From Marinobacter sp. F4216 (GTDB lineage: Bacteria > Pseudomonadota > Gammaproteobacteria > Pseudomonadales > Oleiphilaceae), in assembly GCF_019931195.1 (NCBI RefSeq), contig NZ_JAIOUO010000006.1, forward strand, positions 248,001 to 312,000: a stretch of 64,000 bases of DNA. The letters run 5' to 3'. This document shows positions 18,538 through 26,876 of this stretch, piece by piece. Below the pieces are notes generated by a model that did no database searches, was not told the DNA's origin, and saw nothing but the letters and a program-made list of their open reading frames with translations. The position numbers and the translations under genes are program-made. Positions within the stretch are counted from its first letter, which is position 1. The number at the start of each line of letters is the position of its first letter.

Positions 18538-19206
18538 ATGTCGTTCACAAAAATCTACCAGTGGGCCGTGGATCAGAAGGGCGGCGAGGACGCCGTCAGG
18601 GCGCAACTGCCCCGTGTGTCCACAGCCGGCGAACTGAAAGCATTGGGTGATGATCGTTACCTGTCGGAGATTACCCGTTGCATTTTCAAGGCAGGGTTTG
18701 TCTGGCGTGTGATTGACAATAAATGGCCGGGCTTTGAAGAAGCCTTCAAAGGCTTTGTGCCCCTGTACTGGCAGCAGGTGCCACCGGAAGTGCTGGAAGA
18801 CCTCGCGAGGGACGAACGGATCGTCCGGAACATGCAGAAGATCAAGACGGTGCCGGAAAATGCCCGGATGATTGTGGATGCTGCGCGGGAGCACGGTAGT
18901 TTCGGGGCGTTTCTGGCCAACTGGCCGGCCAATGATCAGGCCGGGTTGCTGCTCTGGTTCAAGAAGCACGGCGACCGATTGGGCGGTGCATCGGCGCAAT
19001 ACTTCCTGCGTCGGGTCGGTTGGGATGGTTTTGTTCTCTCAAGAGATGTGATTGCTGCCCTGCATCGGGAAGAGCGACTGGATGCATCACCGGGTAGTAA
19101 AAAGGCACTCGAGCAGGCCCAGGCAGCGTTCAATGAGTGGCATCAGGAAACCGGTCTGCCCTATAGCCACCTGTCGCGTATTTTGTCCTATACCGTGGAT
19201 AGTTGA
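18538..19206 (+). CDS. DNA-3-methyladenine glycosylase I (Tag) family protein
   Basis: 222 residues with the Tag-like helix-hairpin-helix core: TRCIFKAGFVWRVIDNKWPGF (first half of the base-pocket region) and SAQYFLRRVGWDGFVLSRDVI near the end. Tag removes 3-methyladenine from alkylated DNA. This belongs to a divergent branch often annotated as 3-methyladenine DNA glycosylase, and the usual N-terminal RCxW region of E. coli Tag is not evident. It lies 34 bp after btuD on the same strand, so it may be read through from the B12 operon. Confidence 0.72.
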   Translation: MSFTKIYQWAVDQKGGEDAVRAQLPRVSTAGELKALGDDRYLSEITRCIFKAGFVWRVIDNKWPGFEEAFKGFVPLYWQQVPPEVLEDLARDERIVRNMQKIKTVPENARMIVDAAREHGSFGAFLANWPANDQAGLLLWFKKHGDRLGGASAQYFLRRVGWDGFVLSRDVIAALHREERLDASPGSKKALEQAQAAFNEWHQETGLPYSHLSRILSYTVDS

Positions 19207-19290
19207 GGTGCTCGGCCAGCGTGCCGGACTGCTTTTTTCACGCCCGCCAGGTCTATACTTTTCGAGACAGGTATTGGCAGGGGGCTCATC

Positions 19291-19851
19291 ATGAAAAACA
19301 AAACAAACTACGTGCTGGGATTCGTCGTGGCGTTAGCTGCCCTCGTGCTGCTCGCCGCTGGCAATCCCGCGATGTCTGCAACGGCGGAGGACTTGCATCG
19401 TGACGCTCAGCAGGCTCTGGAGAAGTTGTATGGCACAAATGAAGCAGCCAAGGCTCTCGGTAAAGACGCCAAGGCCATTCTGGTTTTTCCGAACATTGTA
19501 AAAGCTGGACTGGTCTTCGGTGGCAGTTACGGTGAAGGCGTGCTGATGAAGGGCTCGGAGGTGGTCGACTACTATAACTCCGTAACCGGGACTTTAGGGT
19601 TCCAGATTGGCGCTCAATCATACGCGTATGTGATGTTTCTGATGAGTGACGAAGCCGTTAACTACCTTGAAACCTCACAGGGCTGGGAGGTGGGGGTCGG
19701 ACCCACCGTCGTTATGGTTGATGAAGGTGTGACGAAAAACCTTTCAACGTCTTCCATCAAGGACGATGCCTACGCCTTCATCTTCAGTCAGCAGGGCTTG
19801 ATGGCTGGTGTAAATATTGAGGGCACGAAAATATCACGCATCCAGCGCTAA
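19291..19851 (+). CDS. SYLF-domain (YSC84-like) secreted lipid-binding protein
   Basis: 186 residues with a signal peptide (1-~30, ending SATA) and a SYLF/DUF500 domain: AKAILVFPNIVKAGLVFGGS, GFQIGAQSYAYVMFLMSDEA and DDAYAFIFSQQGLMAGVNIEG. Eukaryotic members bind phosphoinositides; bacterial ones are exported and their role is unknown. The gene stands alone. Confidence 0.85.
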   Translation: MKNKTNYVLGFVVALAALVLLAAGNPAMSATAEDLHRDAQQALEKLYGTNEAAKALGKDAKAILVFPNIVKAGLVFGGSYGEGVLMKGSEVVDYYNSVTGTLGFQIGAQSYAYVMFLMSDEAVNYLETSQGWEVGVGPTVVMVDEGVTKNLSTSSIKDDAYAFIFSQQGLMAGVNIEGTKISRIQR

Positions 19852-20006
19852 AAAGCCGTTCAGGCACCCGTACGGGCGGAGCTCAGACAAGGGAAGCTCT
19901 GGAGCACCTGTACATCGAGGACGGGTGCGGTTCGCCGCACCCCTGGCCCTGAACTACACTCTGTTGAACGAGGGCAGGATTCCTCATTCAGAGTACGGGG
20001 TTACCA

Positions 20007-21512
20007 ATGGCGACCAGTCATACAGGGCAGGCGGCGGGTCCGTCTGCAGAATTTTTTCGCAAACTGGCCTCGGGTATCCCCGACATCCTCTTTGTGTACT
20101 GGCTGAGCGCGGATGTCCAGGCACACTCCTACCCCTTTGTCAGCGATCAGGTGAAGGATCTCCTCGGCCTTGACCCGGCATTGCTCGCGCAGGATGCGGC
20201 CTCAATTCTGCCCTATATCCATCCGGATGACATCCCAGGCTCCCGGGCGGCGGTTCTCGAATCGGCGCGCTCCCTGAAATCCTGGCAATGGCGGGCGCGC
20301 CTGAAACTCCGGGATGCCGATTACCAGTGGTTCGAAACCCATGCCCGGCCAGAGCGCCAGCCAGACGGCAGTACTGTATGGTACGGCCAGTTTTTCAATA
20401 TCCAGAATTACATGGATTTGCAGCAAGAACTGATCGAGCGGGAGGCGGAATCGTCGTTCCAGGCCGGCTTCCAGAAGCTCATTGCGGACATGTCTTCGGA
20501 GTTCATTAACGTGGGCTTCGGCTCCATCGACGAATGCGTCGACGAACTGCTGGCGCGGTCGGGCCAGTTTTTTTCCATGGATCGGGTCTACCTGTACGCC
20601 TTCAATGACGAACGCACCACCATGACCAAAACCCACCAGTGGTGTGCGCCCGGGATACAGCCACTGGTGGAGGTGGACCAGACGCTCGCCCTCGATGCCT
20701 TTGATGGGCTAAAGCAGCCTTTGCGGGACCTGATTGAGCACAACGAGGTGGAGTTTGTTCCCGCCATACCCAACCGCCTGGCAGGCGCTGAGCCGGAGCC
20801 CGAGGTAACGCCAGAGTTTGTCTCGCTGTTCTGCGTGCCGGTACGGGTGCGAGGCGCAGTGGTGGGCTTTATCGGGTTCGAATTTCTGAGTTCGACACCC
20901 CGGCGACCGGATCTCGACCATCTCCTGTTCATCACCACCAGCCTGCTGTCGGTGGCGCTGGAGCGGCACCTGTTGGAGGAAACCCTGCTCAGTCAGTCAG
21001 TCCGGGATCCCATGACCAAGTTGCTGAACCGGCGTTATCTGATGCCACGTCTCCAGGAGCTGGTGGAGCGCGCCCAGCGGTACGGGGAGGACTTCACGAT
21101 CGCCATGCTGGATATCGACCACTTTAAGCAGATCAATGATTCCGTTGGCCACCTGGGCGGAGATTACGCCCTGTGCCACTTTGCCGAGCTTCTGGAGAAG
21201 CTTACACGGGCATCGGATGTGGTGGCCCGCTTCGGCGGGGAAGAATTCGTGCTGGTGTTTCCCGATACGGGCCTGGAGGTGGTAAAGCAAATGGTGAGTC
21301 GGATCCTGACGGCGGTACGTGATGCGGAATTTGTGTTCGAAGGCCGGGAAATTTCGGTGACCATCAGCGCGGGGATTGCCTCTGCCCTTGAGTGGGATGA
21401 TCTGAATGTGAGCGTGGATTCGCTCGTGGCACGGGCCGATCACCGGCTTTATCTGGCCAAGCAGGCGGGGCGTAACTGTGCCGTGGATGCATCAGGCGCG
21501 CTGGAGATATGA
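20007..21512 (+). CDS. PAS-GAF-GGDEF diguanylate cyclase
   Basis: 501 residues: a PAS-like domain (~10-130, with DIPGSRAAVLESARSLKSWQ and WFETHARPERQPDGS), a GAF domain (~150-310) and a GGDEF domain (~330-495). The active site reads GGEEF at 410-414, with RASD five residues before it matching the RxxD inhibitory site. DIDHFKQINDSVGH is also present, so the enzyme should make c-di-GMP with product inhibition. No transmembrane helix is present. The only other c-di-GMP gene in the window is the HD-GYP protein at 58964-60283. Confidence 0.92.
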   Translation: MATSHTGQAAGPSAEFFRKLASGIPDILFVYWLSADVQAHSYPFVSDQVKDLLGLDPALLAQDAASILPYIHPDDIPGSRAAVLESARSLKSWQWRARLKLRDADYQWFETHARPERQPDGSTVWYGQFFNIQNYMDLQQELIEREAESSFQAGFQKLIADMSSEFINVGFGSIDECVDELLARSGQFFSMDRVYLYAFNDERTTMTKTHQWCAPGIQPLVEVDQTLALDAFDGLKQPLRDLIEHNEVEFVPAIPNRLAGAEPEPEVTPEFVSLFCVPVRVRGAVVGFIGFEFLSSTPRRPDLDHLLFITTSLLSVALERHLLEETLLSQSVRDPMTKLLNRRYLMPRLQELVERAQRYGEDFTIAMLDIDHFKQINDSVGHLGGDYALCHFAELLEKLTRASDVVARFGGEEFVLVFPDTGLEVVKQMVSRILTAVRDAEFVFEGREISVTISAGIASALEWDDLNVSVDSLVARADHRLYLAKQAGRNCAVDASGALEI

Positions 21513-21523
21513 ACAAACGGTAT

Positions 21524-21575
21524 TTGTCTTTATATTCCAAAAGAGAATATCCTTATGCTCAAATATTTATTTGAG
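21524..21575 (+). promoter_or_regulatory. Promoter with two palindromes ahead of the blh-sulP operon
   Basis: Two inverted repeats lie between the cyclase gene and the MBL gene: ATATTC-N7-GAATAT at 21532-21550 and CTCAAATA-TT-TATTTGAG at 21558-21575, the latter perfect. A plausible promoter, TTGTCT (21524-21529) and TATCCT (21548-21553), 18 bp spacing, is overlapped by the first palindrome. Such sites suit an ArsR-family dimer. In other bacteria blh is controlled by the persulfide-sensing repressor BigR/SqrR, so that is the natural candidate, though no such gene lies here. Confidence 0.6.
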
Positions 21576-21590
21576 TAGGAGGTGACTACG

Positions 21591-22457
21591 ATGAGTAATC
21601 CCATCGTGCAGCCCTTTTTTGACGAGCCCACCAACACTTTCAGCTATGTGGTTCGCGACCCGGACAGCCGGGCCTGCGCCATCGTCGATTCCGTGCTGGA
21701 CTTCGACTACGCCTCCGGGCGTACCGCGCTGGATTCCGCCGATCAGATCATTGCCTATATCCGTGAACACGATCTGAGTGTGGAATGGATTCTGGAAACC
21801 CACGTGCATGCGGATCACCTGTCCGCCGCGCCCTACCTGCACGAGCAACTGGGCGGCAAGACCGGTATCGGCGTTCACATCCGGGACGTACAGGAAATCT
21901 TTGGCAAGGCGTTCAACGCCGGTACTGAATTCGCCCGGGATGGCAGCCAGTTCGATCGCCTGTTCGAGGGTGGCGATACCTTCAACATTGGCGGGCTGGA
22001 AGGCCATGTCATGCATACCCCGGGTCACACCCCGGCCTGCCTGACCTACGTTATCGGCGATGCCGCCTTTGTCGGCGACACCTTGTTCATGCCGGATTAC
22101 GGCACCGCTCGCTGTGACTTTCCCGGCGGCGATGCCCGGGCCCTGTATCAGTCCATTCAGAAAGTGCTGGCGCTGCCGCCGAGCACCCGGTTGTTCCTGT
22201 GTCACGACTACAAAGGCCCGGACCGCGAAGAGTACGTTCCAATGACCACGGTGGCCGAGCAGATCAAAGACAATATCCATGTCCATGAAGGCGTATCCGA
22301 GGACGAGTTCGTGAAAATGCGGACCGAAAGGGACGCCACCCTGGATATGCCTCGGCTGATTCTGCCGTCGGTACAGGTCAACATGCGCGCCGGGCACATG
22401 CCCCCGCCCGAAGAGAATGGGCAGATCTACCTGAAAGTTCCGATCAACCGGTTCTGA
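21591..22457 (+). CDS. blh: Blh-like metallo-beta-lactamase hydrolase, probable persulfide dioxygenase
   Basis: 288 residues with the MBL metal motif ETHVHADHLSAAPYL, HTPGHTPACLTYVIGD and FLCHDYK. Spacing and the TLFMPDYGTARCDFPGGDA stretch fit the ETHE1/Blh persulfide dioxygenase group, which oxidises glutathione persulfide to sulfite using one mononuclear iron. ATG 21591 is chosen because a near-perfect AGGAGGT sits six bases upstream. The adjacent SulP gene (6 bp downstream) fits export of sulfite or another sulfur oxyanion. Confidence 0.85.
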   Translation: MSNPIVQPFFDEPTNTFSYVVRDPDSRACAIVDSVLDFDYASGRTALDSADQIIAYIREHDLSVEWILETHVHADHLSAAPYLHEQLGGKTGIGVHIRDVQEIFGKAFNAGTEFARDGSQFDRLFEGGDTFNIGGLEGHVMHTPGHTPACLTYVIGDAAFVGDTLFMPDYGTARCDFPGGDARALYQSIQKVLALPPSTRLFLCHDYKGPDREEYVPMTTVAEQIKDNIHVHEGVSEDEFVKMRTERDATLDMPRLILPSVQVNMRAGHMPPPEENGQIYLKVPINRF

Positions 22458-22463
22458 CCTTAG

Positions 22464-24197
22464 ATGAACCTGAAACGGTACCTGCCCATTCTGCAATGGC
22501 TGCCAGATTACGATCGTGGCCAGGCCAGCAGTGATCTGGTGGCGGCGCTGATTGTCACGGTGCTGCTGATTCCCCAGTCGCTGGCCTATGCCTTGCTGGC
22601 CGGCCTTCCGGCCCAGGTGGGCCTGTACGCCAGTATCCTGCCGCTGGCGGTGTATGCGGTCTTCGGTACCAGCCGTACCCTGTCGGTGGGGCCGGTGGCG
22701 GTTATTTCACTGATGACAGCCGCAGCCCTGGCGCCGCTGGCGGACGTCGGCACCGAGCAATACATTGCCGCGGCGGTATTACTGGCGCTGGTGTCCGGCG
22801 TGATGCTGGTGGTCATGGGCATTTTCCGGTTCGGCTTTCTGGCCAACTTCCTGAGCCACCCGGTGATCTCCGGCTTCATGTCCGCCTCGGCCATTCTGAT
22901 TGTCGCCAGCCAGCTCAAGCACGTACTCGGAATTCCAGCCTCCGGTCACAACCTGCTGGAACTGTTTGGTACTTTGTTTGCCGGCCTGGGCGAGCTGCAC
23001 GGGCCAACCCTGATGGTGGGGATGGGGGTATTTCTGTTCCTGCTGTTCGCCCGCAGCGGGCTCAAGCCGCTGCTGCTGAAACTCGGGGTGCCAGCCCGTA
23101 TCGCCGGTATTTTTGCCCGCACCGCGCCCATCTTTGCGGTGGTCGTTACCACCTATCTGGCCTGGCAACTCAGCCTTGGGGAAAAGGGGGTTGGCCTGGT
23201 GGGGTTTGTGCCGTCGGGCCTGCCGGCTTTGACACTGCTGGATTTCGATCAGGCACTGTGGCAGCCAGTGATGGTCAGCGCCTTGCTGATCAGCGTGGTT
23301 GGCTTTGTGGAGTCGGTATCGGTGGGTCAGACACTGGCGGCCCGCCGACGGCAGCGGATTGATCCGGACCAGGAATTGATCGGCCTGGGCACCGCCAACA
23401 TCAGTGCCGGCCTGTCCGGCGGAATGCCGGTGACTGGTGGGTTTTCCCGTTCGGTGGTCAATTTCGACGCCGGGGCGGAAACGCCGGCCGCCGGTGCCTA
23501 TGCGGCCATCGGGATTGCCCTGGCCACGCTGTTCCTGACTCCGATGATCGCCTATCTGCCGAAGGCGACCCTGGCGGCTACCATTATTGTGGCGGTGATA
23601 CAGTTGGTGGATCTGCCGGCCATGGTCCGTACCTGGCGTTACTCCCGCAGCGATTCCGGCGCCATGCTGGCGACTTTCTTACTGACCCTGGCACACAGTG
23701 TGGAAGCCGGCATTATTGCCGGTGTGCTGTTATCGGTTGTCATGCTTCTGTACCGCACCAGCCGGCCGCACAGTGCTGTGGTGGGCCGCGTGCCGGGCAC
23801 CGAGCACTTTCGCAACGTGCAACGGTACGATGTGGAGCTGTGCCCGAAGGTCACCTTCCTCCGGGTGGATGAAAGTCTCTACTTTGCCAACGCCCGTTTT
23901 CTGGAAGAACGGGTCCTGGAACTGGTGGCCGGGTCACCCGAGATGACCGATCTGGTGCTCGTGTGCCCGGGCGTGAACCACGTGGATGCCTCGGCCCTGG
24001 AAAGCCTGGAAGCCATCAATGAGCGGTTGCAGGAAGCGGGTGTGGCGCTGCATCTGTCTGAGGTGAAGGGACCGGTGATGGACCGCCTCAAGCATTCGGA
24101 TCTGCTTGAGGAACTATCCGGGCAAGTGTACCTCAGTACTTTTGGTGCGTGGCAGGGGTTGATCGGTGACCGGTCACCCCAGCGTATGATCGGTTAA
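22464..24197 (+). CDS. SulP-family inorganic anion transporter with STAS domain
   Basis: 577 residues. The N-terminal transporter domain has the SulP signature region (DLVAALIVTVLLIPQSLAYA, LPAQVGLYASILPL, GTSRTLSVGPVAVISLMTAA). A C-terminal STAS domain (~450-560) includes DLVLVCPGVNHVDASALESL. Substrates in this family include sulfate, bicarbonate and other anions. Co-transcription with the Blh-like gene suggests a sulfur oxyanion; this is inference. Confidence 0.9.
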   Translation: MNLKRYLPILQWLPDYDRGQASSDLVAALIVTVLLIPQSLAYALLAGLPAQVGLYASILPLAVYAVFGTSRTLSVGPVAVISLMTAAALAPLADVGTEQYIAAAVLLALVSGVMLVVMGIFRFGFLANFLSHPVISGFMSASAILIVASQLKHVLGIPASGHNLLELFGTLFAGLGELHGPTLMVGMGVFLFLLFARSGLKPLLLKLGVPARIAGIFARTAPIFAVVVTTYLAWQLSLGEKGVGLVGFVPSGLPALTLLDFDQALWQPVMVSALLISVVGFVESVSVGQTLAARRRQRIDPDQELIGLGTANISAGLSGGMPVTGGFSRSVVNFDAGAETPAAGAYAAIGIALATLFLTPMIAYLPKATLAATIIVAVIQLVDLPAMVRTWRYSRSDSGAMLATFLLTLAHSVEAGIIAGVLLSVVMLLYRTSRPHSAVVGRVPGTEHFRNVQRYDVELCPKVTFLRVDESLYFANARFLEERVLELVAGSPEMTDLVLVCPGVNHVDASALESLEAINERLQEAGVALHLSEVKGPVMDRLKHSDLLEELSGQVYLSTFGAWQGLIGDRSPQRMIG

Positions 24198-24276
24198 CAG
24201 CGGCCCGGACTGCCCTGCTTGTGGTTCCGGCCGGTATCATGGTTGGAGCCCTGGATTAGCAGAGGCAGCGAGCGAT

Positions 24277-24936
24277 ATGGGGTTAACTGAAAACCTGCTT
24301 TCAAGCAGCCAGTGGGTCATTACCTTCGCGCTGTTCGCCCTCATTCTGTTGCGGGCGGTACGCTCGATTAACTGGCAGGCGTTTCGCCGTAATAACAGCC
24401 TGCAGCACACCTTTTTCGGCGCGGCGGTGGCGCTTGGCTTCCTCTGGCATATGCGGGCAGGGCTCTCGCCAGGCCTGGCTATCCATGTGTTTGGCATGAC
24501 CATCATTACCCTGATGATGGGCTGGGCCCTGGCCGTGGTATGCGGGTTGATGGCACTGCTGATGACGGTGGTCACCGGCCGCGAGCCGATACTGATGTTC
24601 GCGGTTAACGGATTGATCACGGTGATGATTCCGGCACTGGTGAGTTACCGCATCATGCTCTGGGAGCGCCGGCGAAATTTCCGCAATTTCTTTGCTTACA
24701 TTTTCTTTTGTGGCTTCTTCGGGGCCGGCATTGCGGTCGCCTCTGCCGGCACCATCATGTGTCTGCTGTTGTGGACCAGCGGCACCTATTCCTTTGATGT
24801 GCTGGTCGATGAATACTTTATCTACCTGCCGCTGATGATGTTCCCGGAAGGCTTCGTCAACGGCACCCTGGTGACCGGGCTGATGGTCTTTCACCCGGAT
24901 ATGCTGGCCACGCTGGATCAGCGACGCTACCGCTGA
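24277..24936 (+). CDS. CbiM-like integral membrane protein (COG3235 type)
   Basis: 219 residues with six or seven membrane helices. RAGLSPGLAIHVFGMTIITLMMG and PLMMFPEGFVNGTLV resemble the ECF-transporter permease/CbiM-like family COG3235. The His near residue 70 follows the family pattern. No ECF ATPase or T component is adjacent, so its transport partner is unknown; cobalt or another metal is a guess from family membership. It stands 79 bp behind the SulP gene and could be in the same transcript. Confidence 0.7.
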   Translation: MGLTENLLSSSQWVITFALFALILLRAVRSINWQAFRRNNSLQHTFFGAAVALGFLWHMRAGLSPGLAIHVFGMTIITLMMGWALAVVCGLMALLMTVVTGREPILMFAVNGLITVMIPALVSYRIMLWERRRNFRNFFAYIFFCGFFGAGIAVASAGTIMCLLLWTSGTYSFDVLVDEYFIYLPLMMFPEGFVNGTLVTGLMVFHPDMLATLDQRRYR

Positions 24937-25033
24937 GCACGAGCCTGTCATTGCCCGACCCGTTTCTTGCGGTCATGTTGCCAATTGAGATGGGGCAAGG
25001 GGCGGCGATGCAGCGGCGGGCGCTGGTGAATGG

Positions 25034-25483
25034 CTAACGGCTCGGCCAGTAACGCTGCATTTCCACGAACAGGAAGGAGGCGCTCCAGGTGATCAGCACT
25101 AGCCCGGTCAGGGCCTCGATGCCGGTCAGGAAGCGCAGGTAACCCAACACTTCGATATCGCCATAGCCCAGGGTCGTGAATGTGGTGAACGAGAAGTAAA
25201 CGCAATCGAGCAGGCTGCCGTCAAAGTTGCCGGTCATCTCGCCCAAGCCGTCGCTGTAATGCATGAAATAGTAGGCGGCGGCAAAGACCCAGACCTGCAC
25301 CGTGTGCGCCACCAGAATCCCGAACACCGCTACTATCAGGCGGAACCTGTGGTTCAGGCGGATACGGGCGAGCAACCCGGTAAGCTGAATCAGGGATTCG
25401 TGATGAATCAGTACCACCACCATCACAACCAACGCATTGATTAGGGTGATATTGAGTAGGCTGACATGCTCTTGCACACTCAA
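25034..25483 (-). CDS. Small potassium-channel-like protein (ion channel 2 family)
   Basis: 149 residues: two N-terminal helices, then a pore module with SFTTFTTLGYGDIEVL, a textbook K+ selectivity filter TLGYGD, and a last helix. It lacks an RCK/TrkA-N domain. It is probably an inner-membrane K+ channel. The gene is divergent from the RND operon, with a 154-bp gap. Confidence 0.85.
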   Translation of the reverse strand: MSVQEHVSLLNITLINALVVMVVVLIHHESLIQLTGLLARIRLNHRFRLIVAVFGILVAHTVQVWVFAAAYYFMHYSDGLGEMTGNFDGSLLDCVYFSFTTFTTLGYGDIEVLGYLRFLTGIEALTGLVLITWSASFLFVEMQRYWPSR

Positions 25484-25637
25484 ATGTGGTTTACTCCGTC
25501 GTGGACGACCGTGTTCCCGATCAGGGCAAACTTTTGCTGTTGGTCACTATCCCTGATCCGATCCTGTGCATTGATTGTATAGTAAATTTTTGCCCTTAGC
25601 CGGGCCGAAACCAATAACCCTAACCGGCTGCAGAGTA

Positions 25638-26876
25638 ATGTCCAAACGATTCCTACCCCTGATCATTCTTGCTATTGGTATTGCCGGGTACGCACTGCTG
25701 CGAATGACCCGTCCCGAACCGGCGGAAGTCACTGCCACCGAACGGAGCTGGCGGGTGACCGTACAGGCTGTGGAGCCGGGGACCCATACACCCGTGCTGC
25801 CTCTGTATGGTCAGGTGGTGGCGCCGGAAAGCATTACCGTGACCGCAGCGCTGGAAGGGCGTATTGAGGACCGGCCGGTGGTTGAGGGTCAGCAGGTGCA
25901 GGCAGGCGATTTACTGATTGCCCTGGCGGAAGCCGACATCCGGCCCAAGGTTGCCCAGGCCGAAGCCCAGGTGGCCGACCTGCAGGCCCAGCTCAAATCC
26001 GAAGAGGTTCGTTACCAGACTGATCTGACGGCGGTGAAAAGCGAGCGAGCTATCCGGGATAACGCCCGCCGGCAGTTCGAGCGTACCCAGTCCCTGGTAA
26101 AGCGCAATCTCGCCTCGCAGGAAAACCTGGACACTGCTACCGACGCCCTGGCCCGGGCCGAGCTGACAGTTGCCGCCCGGGAACAGAATATTGCCGATCA
26201 TCCCGCCCGGGTTCTCAGTCTGGAGGCCCGTCTGGCCCAGGCTGAAGCTAATCTGGCCACCACCCGGCGGGACGCCGAACGCGCCCGGATGACCGCCCCG
26301 TTCGATGGCGTGGTGACGGACGTGCAGGTCGCCCCGGGGGACCAGGTGGCCCGAAACCAGGTGCTGTTGTCCCTGTACCCGCTGGAAGGCCTGGAGCTGC
26401 GAGCCCGGGTGCCGGCCCGCTACATCCCGGAACTGCAGGGCGCGCTCAGCCGCGGCGATACCCTGATGGCCAGCAGTAAGGGGGGTCATCGATTTGAGTT
26501 GGACCGTTTTTCCGGTATTGCAGACCCGGCCGGCACGGAAGCCATCCTTATTCAGGCTGGCGATCCTTCCGGATTAAGGCCGGGCGAGCTGTTGCCGGTG
26601 AATCTGGAGCGGCCGGAGCGGGACGACTCGGTGACCATTCCCTTCGCAGCACTGTACGGTGCTGATTCGGTGTACCTGGTGAACGAGGAAGACCGGATGC
26701 GCCGGGTCGACATAGAGCGAATCGGCGAAGCCATGGGTTCCAATGGGGAGCGCTGGCTGCTGGTGGCCGGCGAGGAATTGACCCGGGGCACCCGCCTGGT
26801 GACCACGCACCTGCCCAACGCCCTGACCGGTCTCAAGGTTGAGCCCGTGGATGCCGCCGAAGGAGCCGATCAGTGA
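25638..26876 (+). CDS. RND efflux periplasmic adaptor (membrane fusion protein)
   Basis: 412 residues with an N-terminal anchor helix (~5-21), a biotinyl-lipoyl half motif (VTAALEGRIEDRPVVEGQQV), a helical hairpin (residues ~100-190), the returning lipoyl half (RMTAPFDGVVTDVQVAPGDQV) and a beta-barrel/proximal domain. It links the pump at 26873 with an outer-membrane channel not encoded here. ATG 25638 is chosen because an upstream TTG start would put non-family sequence before the anchor. Its end overlaps the pump start by four bases (GTGA). Confidence 0.88.
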   Translation: MSKRFLPLIILAIGIAGYALLRMTRPEPAEVTATERSWRVTVQAVEPGTHTPVLPLYGQVVAPESITVTAALEGRIEDRPVVEGQQVQAGDLLIALAEADIRPKVAQAEAQVADLQAQLKSEEVRYQTDLTAVKSERAIRDNARRQFERTQSLVKRNLASQENLDTATDALARAELTVAAREQNIADHPARVLSLEARLAQAEANLATTRRDAERARMTAPFDGVVTDVQVAPGDQVARNQVLLSLYPLEGLELRARVPARYIPELQGALSRGDTLMASSKGGHRFELDRFSGIADPAGTEAILIQAGDPSGLRPGELLPVNLERPERDDSVTIPFAALYGADSVYLVNEEDRMRRVDIERIGEAMGSNGERWLLVAGEELTRGTRLVTTHLPNALTGLKVEPVDAAEGADQ

